Shown one piece after another: positions 6,260 through 10,875 of a stretch of DNA of 10,875 nt. The notes under the pieces are model-generated. The model did no database searches. It was not told where the DNA came from and was given only the letters and a program-made list of their open reading frames with translations. Location of the stretch: assembly GCA_011391185.1 (NCBI GenBank), contig JAABRB010000086.1, positions 1-10,875 of the forward strand, read 5' to 3'. The stretch is from Betaproteobacteria bacterium. GTDB lineage: Bacteria > Pseudomonadota > Gammaproteobacteria > Burkholderiales > SG8-39. The stretch's first letter is position 1, and each line of letters begins with the position of its first letter. Both the position numbers and the translations under genes were made by a program.

Positions 6260-8482
6260 TCACTTCTCCTCGAAGTTCGTGACACCGTCCCATGACGGAT
6301 GGAGCGGCTGCGCTCGATGCCCGGCGATCCGCTCCGCGTAGAGCGCGTAGAGCGGCGCATTCGGATGAAGACGGCGCAAATTCAGCAGCGCGACGTCCGC
6401 CTGGTCCCAGTCCTGGGCCCGATACGCCTTGAGCGCCTGCTGCCAGAGCCTGAATTCTTCCTGCTTGCTCTTCCCGATCGCGTCCTCGGATCCGACCGGC
6501 TCGAAGATCGCAACCGGCTCGTCCTTGCCCTTCACGCGCACGCGATCGAGTTCGCGAAACACGATACCTCCCACGGCCTTGCGAGTCGCCTCCCCGACAA
6601 TGATGCCTGTGCCGTAGCGCTTCGTCAGCCCTTCGAGGCGCGACCCCAGGTTCACCGCGTCGCCGAGCACGGTGTAGGCCTTGCGCAGCCGCGAGCCCAT
6701 GTCGCCCACGCGCATGGGCCCCGTGTTGATGCCGACGCCGATCGCGAGCTCCGGCCAGCCGCGGGACCGGAACTTCGCGTTGAGCGACGCGAGCTGCGCC
6801 TGCATTGCCAGGGCCGCATTGACCGCGCGGGTCGCATGGTCCGGCTCGGCGACCGGGGCGCCCCAGAATGCCATGATGGCGTCCCCGATGTACTTGTCCA
6901 GCGTGCCGCGATGCTCGCCGATCACATTGCTCATGACCGTAAGATACTCGTTCAGGAGCTGCGAGAGATCGCGCGGACTCAGCCCTTCCGCGATCGAGGT
7001 GAAGCCGCGGATGTCCGAGAAGAGGACGGTCAGGACCTCGCTCCGGCCCTCCATGGTGTAGCGACTCGGGTCGCGCGCCATCTGGTCCACCAGCTCCGGG
7101 GGCACGTACTGCCCGAAAAGCTCGGTGAACTGGCGCTTGGAGCGCGATTCGACGAAGTACCCGTACGACATGTTCAGCGCAAACATGGCAGCGACTACAA
7201 GCAAGCTGCTTGCCAGGGGCAGCACGAGACTGGCCGTTTGCCACACCGCGAGGTTAAGGCCGGCGTAAACAGCGAGCGCCGCGAGCACCGTCAGGGTGGC
7301 CCGCAGCGGGGAGAGGAACGGAAGCAGGCAGGCAAGCAGAATTCCCCCGATGGCAAGCAGGGTCACTTCGGCACCCAGGACGTACGCGGGTTGCCCCTTG
7401 ATCGTTCCGTCCAGCATTCCGGCGATCAGGTTGGCGTGAATCTCCACCCCGGGAAAGGTGCGGCCGACCGGGGTCGCGCGGAGGTCCACCAGCCCGGGAG
7501 CGGAGGTGCCCACCAGCGCGATCCGGCCACGCAGCCGATTTTCGTCCACCTTGTCGAGGAACACGTCGGCGAGCGAAATGTAGGGAAAGCTGCGCTCGTA
7601 GCCCCGGTACGGGATCAGGACGGCGGCGTTCTCGTCCACCGGCACGCGGATCTTTCCCGCGCTCACCCATTCGAGGCCCGAGTAGGTGCGACTCATGAAT
7701 CGGTCCGGCGGATAGCCCGGCTTGACCTCGGGGAATCCGAGCAGCATGCGCACCAGGGCGAGCGAGAGCGGCTCGTAGAACGCCTTGTCGTGCTCGGCGA
7801 GCATCGGCACCCGCCGCACGACGCCGTCTTCGTCCACGACCGGATTGAAGTGCCCTGCACCCGACGTGGCCGCCTGGAACGCAGGAAGATTTCCGCCGAA
7901 CCCGGCCCAGGCCGTGAAAGGAATGGGACGCCCCGCGAAGGTGCCGGCCGGCAGCACGGGCGGCGGAATGACGCCGGTGCGGCGCGCGTCCTGCGCGCTC
8001 GTGAAGTAGTAGCCGAGGACGACCGGTCGACCCGTGATCGCTTTCGCGAACAGCGCATCGTGATCGAGATTCGGCCGCAGCGCCGCGATCGCATCGCGGT
8101 AGCCGACGTTCTCCTTCAGCTCCCCGGCCGCGAGGCGCTCGAGGACCGGCAGGCCACTGGAGGTATCGGGTTCCGCGTTCACCACGTCGAAGCCGAGCGC
8201 GATGATCCCGTACTTGTCGAACAGCTTGTCGACGAGCGCGGCGACCTTGTCGCGCCCCCAGGGCCAGCGCCCGAGCTCCGGCGTCGCCAGGCTTTTCTCG
8301 TCGATATCGAGAATGACGATGCGCTCGTCCACGCCGCCGGGCATCGTCAGCCGGAGGCGGGTGTCGTACATGATGTGATCCAGCCGCGAGACGAGGCCGA
8401 TCCGGTAGAGATTGGCGGCATGGCCGAGGAACACCGCCAGCACCACGAGTCCGAGCACGACTCTGACGAGATGCTGCTTCAC
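6260..8482 (-). CDS. CHASE2-domain class III adenylate cyclase
   Basis: A 740-residue membrane protein. An N-terminal hydrophobic segment (about 5-25) leads to a periplasmic CHASE2 sensor domain (about 30-340), three membrane helices (about 365-440), and a cytoplasmic class III cyclase domain (about 475-650). The catalytic set is complete: metal Asp490 in FSDIRGF, Asp534 in KYIGDAIMAF, purine-selecting Lys530 and Asp608, and Asn611/Arg615 in AVNLGSRLE. Lys and Asp at the base-recognition positions fit ATP rather than GTP. A C-terminal helical, TPR-like tail (about 675-740) ends in WDGVTNFEEK, seen in related CHASE2 cyclases. The start is a GTG with GGAGGA directly abutting it, too close for normal use, and a weaker GGGA further upstream, so the exact start is uncertain by a few codons. 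It should turn an extracytoplasmic cue into cAMP. It lies 34 nt after the FHA gene and 3 nt before the MBL gene. Confidence 0.94.
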   Translation of the reverse strand: MKQHLVRVVLGLVVLAVFLGHAANLYRIGLVSRLDHIMYDTRLRLTMPGGVDERIVILDIDEKSLATPELGRWPWGRDKVAALVDKLFDKYGIIALGFDVVNAEPDTSSGLPVLERLAAGELKENVGYRDAIAALRPNLDHDALFAKAITGRPVVLGYYFTSAQDARRTGVIPPPVLPAGTFAGRPIPFTAWAGFGGNLPAFQAATSGAGHFNPVVDEDGVVRRVPMLAEHDKAFYEPLSLALVRMLLGFPEVKPGYPPDRFMSRTYSGLEWVSAGKIRVPVDENAAVLIPYRGYERSFPYISLADVFLDKVDENRLRGRIALVGTSAPGLVDLRATPVGRTFPGVEIHANLIAGMLDGTIKGQPAYVLGAEVTLLAIGGILLACLLPFLSPLRATLTVLAALAVYAGLNLAVWQTASLVLPLASSLLVVAAMFALNMSYGYFVESRSKRQFTELFGQYVPPELVDQMARDPSRYTMEGRSEVLTVLFSDIRGFTSIAEGLSPRDLSQLLNEYLTVMSNVIGEHRGTLDKYIGDAIMAFWGAPVAEPDHATRAVNAALAMQAQLASLNAKFRSRGWPELAIGVGINTGPMRVGDMGSRLRKAYTVLGDAVNLGSRLEGLTKRYGTGIIVGEATRKAVGGIVFRELDRVRVKGKDEPVAIFEPVGSEDAIGKSKQEEFRLWQQALKAYRAQDWDQADVALLNLRRLHPNAPLYALYAERIAGHRAQPLHPSWDGVTNFEEK
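6266..6270 (-). promoter_or_regulatory. Ribosome binding site of the MBL gene inside the cyclase 3' end
   Basis: AGGAG on the minus strand, 9 nt before the ATG at 6256, lies within the last codons of the cyclase gene (FEEK then stop). This arrangement points to translational coupling of cyclase and phosphodiesterase. Confidence 0.6.
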
Positions 8483-8516
8483 TCCTCCACGTCCCGTCAG
8501 CCCTCTGAACTGCCCG

Positions 8517-9374
8517 TCAAGTTTTGAAGAAGAACTCCATCTTGACGCCGGCCAGCTCGAGGACGTCGTGGTCGTTCAGCGGATGGGCCTGCACATCCAC
8601 GGCCTTGCCGTTCACGATCGGGAACTTGGCGCCCTCGACGTGCGTGATGTAGTAGCCCTGCGGGCGCTTGGTGATCACCGCGACCTGGACACCGGGTTTG
8701 CCAAGCGTGGTGAGCGCCTTGGTGAGTTCCATCTCCTTGCCGGCGTTGGCGCCGGTGAGAATCTGGATCGCCGCAACGCGCCCGCCTGCCATGGGCTGCG
8801 AAGTGCTCATGGCCGGATGGGCCTGCGAGGTTCCCGTCGTCGGCATGCCCTGCGACGTGCCGAGCGTGGGCATGCCCTGCGAGGTGCCGAGCGTGGGCAT
8901 GCCCTGCGACGCACCTGGCGTCCGCACGCCCTGCGACGTTCCCATGTTCGGCATGCCCTGCGAAGTACCCATCGTGCCCGTGGGCTGCGCGGCGCCTGAG
9001 CCCGGCGCGGGGCCGGGCTTCGGCGCGCTGCCCGGCCGGATGATCATGGTCTTCTCGAAGTCCTGCGGCCCCTTTGCGGCGGCGGGCCCGTCGGACAGGT
9101 ACTTCAGCCGGTATTTGCCGAGCTCGATCACGTCCGCATTCTGCAGAAAATGCTTCTTGATCGGCTGTCCGTTCACCAGCGTCCCGTTCGTGCTTCCCAG
9201 ATCCTCGAGAAACGAGTCGTTCAGGATCGTCACGATGACGGCATGCTCGCCCGACACGGCCAGGTTGTCGATCTGGATGTCGTTATGCGGCTTGCGGCCG
9301 ATGGTCGTACGCTCTTTCGTGAGCGTGATCTCCTTCAGCACCAGCCCATCCATACTGAGAATCAGCTTCGCCAT
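8517..9374 (-). CDS. FHA domain protein with tandem-repeat linker and degenerate second FHA-like domain
   Basis: This 285-residue protein has no membrane segment. Residues about 3-92 are a canonical FHA domain: IGR (25-27), S41-x2-H44, and LGSTNGTLVNG (59-69), so phosphothreonine binding should be intact. A 100-residue low-complexity linker follows, Pro/Gly-rich at first, then seven units of 9 residues built on GTSQGMPTL (136-198). Residues about 199-285 resemble a second FHA fold (TTLGKPGVQVAV, then PIVNGKAV and DHDVLELAGVKMEF) but lack the usual Arg and Ser/His binding residues. Thr109 in the segment FEKTMII just after the first FHA domain resembles the Thr that kinases phosphorylate in other FHA partners. 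The gene starts 14 nt after the PP2C gene with a GGGGA ribosome binding site. It is most likely the phospho-reader of the neighbouring kinase and phosphatase. A scaffold role is inference. Confidence 0.92.
   Translation of the reverse strand: MAKLILSMDGLVLKEITLTKERTTIGRKPHNDIQIDNLAVSGEHAVIVTILNDSFLEDLGSTNGTLVNGQPIKKHFLQNADVIELGKYRLKYLSDGPAAAKGPQDFEKTMIIRPGSAPKPGPAPGSGAAQPTGTMGTSQGMPNMGTSQGVRTPGASQGMPTLGTSQGMPTLGTSQGMPTTGTSQAHPAMSTSQPMAGGRVAAIQILTGANAGKEMELTKALTTLGKPGVQVAVITKRPQGYYITHVEGAKFPIVNGKAVDVQAHPLNDHDVLELAGVKMEFFFKT
8781..8969 (-). repeat. 27-bp tandem repeat, seven copies, coding for GTSQ-type 9-residue units
   Basis: Inside the FHA gene, codons 136-198 repeat every 9 residues: GTSQ units begin at residues 136, 145, 154 (GASQ), 163, 172, 181 and 190 (STSQ). 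The middle copies are nearly identical in DNA (GCATGCCCTGCGA core), the outer ones have drifted, as expected for expansion by slippage or unequal exchange. The reading frame is kept throughout. Confidence 0.85.
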
Positions 9375-9388
9375 GGCAGTGTCCCCAC

Positions 9389-10213
9389 TTATCTCAACCA
9401 GCTAAACAGTTTGTTCATCCAACCGCGCGACACACCGAAGTCGCGCAGCACACGGACCAGGATCACGGACACGTTGTCGCGCCCGCCGTTGTCGTTCGCC
9501 ATCTGTACCAGCTGCTGCGCGGCAAGTTTCAGGTTTGCCGACAGCGTCTGCAAGGTGAGCCCGATGTCCTCGTCGCTCACCATGTCGTTCAAGCCGTCCG
9601 AGCACAGCAGCCAGACATCCCCGGGGCGCGTGTCGTATTCGCGCAGCTCCGGATCGACCGTCGGGTCGATGCCGAGCGCCCGGGTGACGAGGTTCTTGTT
9701 CTGCGAGAACCGCGCCTGTTCAGGCGTGATCATGCCGCTGTCGATCTGCTCCTGCAGGAGCGAGTGATCCTTGGTGATCTGCTCGAAGGATTCGTCGCGC
9801 AGGCGATAGGCGCGCGAATCGCCGATGTGGGCGATCATCGCCTTGTTGTCGTAGAACACCGCTGCGACGAGCGTCGTGCCCATCCCGGCATACTGGGGTT
9901 GGCTCTGAGCGGCCTGGAAGATCGAGGTATTGGCCTTGACGATCTGTTCCCGCAGCAGCCGCTCGGCGCTGGCGCGGCCGTTGGCGGGATCGGGCTCGAA
10001 CGGCGGGCACTCCTCGAGGAGATGCTGCAATTCGGTGGTGATGACGGTCGTCGCCATCCCGCTTGCCACCTCGCCGGCATTGTAGCCACCCATGCCGTCC
10101 GCGAGCACGACGAGTCCCTTCGATGCGTCGGCTGCAATCGAGTCCTCGTTGTGGGAGCGCACCATGCCCGGATCGGTGCTGCTCGCGATTTCAAGTGCCT
10201 GGCTTAGATTCAT
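9389..10213 (-). CDS. PP2C-family (PPM) serine/threonine protein phosphatase
   Basis: A complete 274-residue single-domain PP2C enzyme. In order it shows RSHNEDS (19-25), ADGMGGYNAGE (38-48), GMGTTLV, HIGDSRAYRL, KDHSLLQEQIDSGMI, LVTRALG, LLCSDGLNDMVSD and GGRDNVSVILV. These supply the acidic residues (Asp24, Asp39, the Asp of SDGL and of GRDN) that hold the two catalytic Mn/Mg ions. It should dephosphorylate Ser/Thr residues placed by the kinase encoded just upstream, 8 nt away, and so reset the FHA switch. The C-terminal tail WMNKLFSWLR is short, amphipathic and Trp-rich and could touch a membrane or a partner. No strong ribosome binding site is seen before the ATG, which fits coupling to translation of the kinase gene. 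The family and reaction are certain; the substrates are inferred. Confidence 0.95.
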   Translation of the reverse strand: MNLSQALEIASSTDPGMVRSHNEDSIAADASKGLVVLADGMGGYNAGEVASGMATTVITTELQHLLEECPPFEPDPANGRASAERLLREQIVKANTSIFQAAQSQPQYAGMGTTLVAAVFYDNKAMIAHIGDSRAYRLRDESFEQITKDHSLLQEQIDSGMITPEQARFSQNKNLVTRALGIDPTVDPELREYDTRPGDVWLLCSDGLNDMVSDEDIGLTLQTLSANLKLAAQQLVQMANDNGGRDNVSVILVRVLRDFGVSRGWMNKLFSWLR

Positions 10214-10221
10214 GGCGGGCG

Positions 10222-10875
10222 CTAGAGACTGATGTCCACGGTACGGCCTCCGGTTGCGGGCGGGGTGCCGGTTGCGGGCGGGGTGCCGGTGACCGGTGGC
10301 GCGCCGGTCGGCGAAGGAACGCCGGCCGCCGGCGCGGCGACACTCGCGCGGAGCGCGGCGGCGAATTCCTCGCCGGTCTGCAGCCGTGCCGCGACGTCCT
10401 TGGCCATCGCCCTGGCGATGAACGCACTCAGCGCCGGCGGCAGATTGGGGCTCACGGTGCGGATGTCCGGGGCGGGCTCGTTCGCGATCTTGAACATGAG
10501 CTGTGCCATCGATTCGCCCTCGAATGGCAGACGTCCCGAGAGCAGCTGGAACAGTGTGACCGCAAGCGAGAAGAGGTCCGAGCGTCCGTCGATGCGCTTG
10601 CCCGCAAGCTGCTCCGGCGACATGTAGGACGGCGTTCCGAGCACCATGCCGGTCTTCGTCTTCGACGAGTCGGTGATGCGGGCGATCCCGAAGTCGGTGA
10701 CCTTCACGGTGTCCGATTCGGCCTCGTACATGATGTTCGCGGGCTTGATGTCCCGATGCACGATCTGCTGGCGGTGCGCGTACCCGAGCGCGTCCGCGAC
10801 ACGGGCGACAATCGAGATTGCGGCGCCGTGCGCCATCAGCTTGCCGGGCTTGGTGTAGGGCGTCAGGTCATGGCC
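10222..10875 (-). CDS. Hanks-type serine/threonine protein kinase, C-terminal part (N-terminus beyond window)
   Basis: The frame runs from the right edge to a TAG at 10222, giving 217 visible residues. It enters the kinase before the catalytic loop with GHDLTPYT and AHRQQIVHRDIKPANIM (catalytic Asp and Asn), then DFGIARI (metal-binding Asp), the activation segment with GTPSYMSPEQ, DGRSDLFSLAVTLFQLLSGRLPF, and a final subdomain XI with AARLQTGEEFAAAL. The missing part holds the ATP loop and the Lys/Glu pair. After the kinase lobe comes only an Ala/Pro/Thr tail of about 40 residues with three TGTPPA-type repeats and the end GGRTVDISL. There is no membrane segment or PASTA domain in the visible part, so a cytosolic enzyme is likely. 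Threonines in the activation segment (SSKTKTGMVLGT) are probable autophosphorylation sites. It heads the visible operon with its PP2C partner 8 nt downstream. Confidence 0.94.
   Translation of the reverse strand, partial: GHDLTPYTKPGKLMAHGAAISIVARVADALGYAHRQQIVHRDIKPANIMYEAESDTVKVTDFGIARITDSSKTKTGMVLGTPSYMSPEQLAGKRIDGRSDLFSLAVTLFQLLSGRLPFEGESMAQLMFKIANEPAPDIRTVSPNLPPALSAFIARAMAKDVAARLQTGEEFAAALRASVAAPAAGVPSPTGAPPVTGTPPATGTPPATGGRTVDISL
10251..10304 (-). repeat. 18-bp tandem repeat, three copies, in the kinase C-terminal tail
   Basis: Units 10251-10268 and 10269-10286 are identical and 10287-10304 is diverged; on the coding strand they encode TGTPPA, TGTPPA and TGAPPV. The identical pair points to recent slippage. 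The repeat makes a flexible Pro/Thr tail, not a known domain. Confidence 0.8.

Noticed and set aside
5760..7244. Minus-strand open frame of 494 codons spanning the cyclase/MBL junction
   Set aside because: It is a shifted frame over two well-supported genes, with Arg/Gly/Ala-rich translation and no domain.
6260..8482. Guanylate rather than adenylate cyclase
   Set aside because: The base-recognition positions are Lys530 and Asp608, the pair typical of ATP-using class III enzymes.
6299..8527. Long plus-strand open frame (742 codons) opposite the cyclase gene
   Set aside because: Its translation is Arg/His/Asp-rich without recognisable motifs, while the minus strand encodes a complete CHASE2 cyclase with all catalytic residues. 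Long antisense frames are expected in GC-rich coding DNA.
8781..8969. CRISPR-like or mobile repeat array
   Set aside because: The 27-bp units are adjacent without spacers and stay in frame inside the FHA gene, so they are coding repeats.
8517..10875. A type VI secretion threonine-phosphorylation module (kinase/PP2C/FHA like PpkA/PppA/Fha1)
   Set aside because: The three families match that idea, but no T6SS structural gene is in the window and the genes downstream are cAMP and GspE/PilB-type proteins.

Overview
The window is a GC-rich stretch of bacterial chromosome in which every supported gene lies on the minus strand, so transcription runs from high to low coordinates. Protein styles (an FHA protein opening MAKLILSMDG, a CHASE2 adenylate cyclase, a GAF-fused GspE/PilB-type ATPase) suggest a proteobacterium, most likely a betaproteobacterium. 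That placement is from memory of family look, not from a search. No mobile element, tRNA, rRNA or CRISPR was seen.

Layout in transcription order: (1) 10875-10222, the C-terminal part of a Hanks-type Ser/Thr protein kinase, cut by the window edge; (2) 10213-9389, a PP2C-family phosphatase; (3) 9374-8517, an FHA protein with a second degenerate FHA-like domain and a 9-residue tandem repeat linker; (4) 8482-6260, a membrane CHASE2 class III adenylate cyclase; (5) 6256-5489, a metallo-beta-lactamase-fold protein resembling class II cyclic-nucleotide phosphodiesterases; (6) 5470-4340, a protein with two cyclic-nucleotide-binding-like domains and a rhodanese domain. These six genes are separated by only 8, 14, 34, 3 and 18 nt and look like one operon. 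After a 228-nt gap with a weak candidate promoter comes (7) 4111-1745, a GspE/PilB-family ATPase with an N-terminal GAF domain. After a 170-nt gap holding two tandem GC-rich hairpin repeats comes (8) 1574 to beyond position 1, a GAF + HD-GYP protein cut by the left edge.

Taken together the genes encode a writer, eraser and reader of protein Thr/Ser phosphorylation (kinase, PP2C, FHA), a maker, probable breaker and probable reader of cAMP (cyclase, MBL protein, cNBD-rhodanese), and a probable c-di-GMP phosphodiesterase (HD-GYP), placed beside an assembly/secretion-type ATPase that carries its own GAF sensor. The inferred job is control of a type IV pilus or type II secretion-like motor by several signals at once. 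No pilin, PilC, secretin or T6SS structural gene is present, so the target machine is not identified here. This kinase/phosphatase/FHA/cyclase/ATPase set is the most interesting thing in the window. Individual families are known; the wiring between them is inference.
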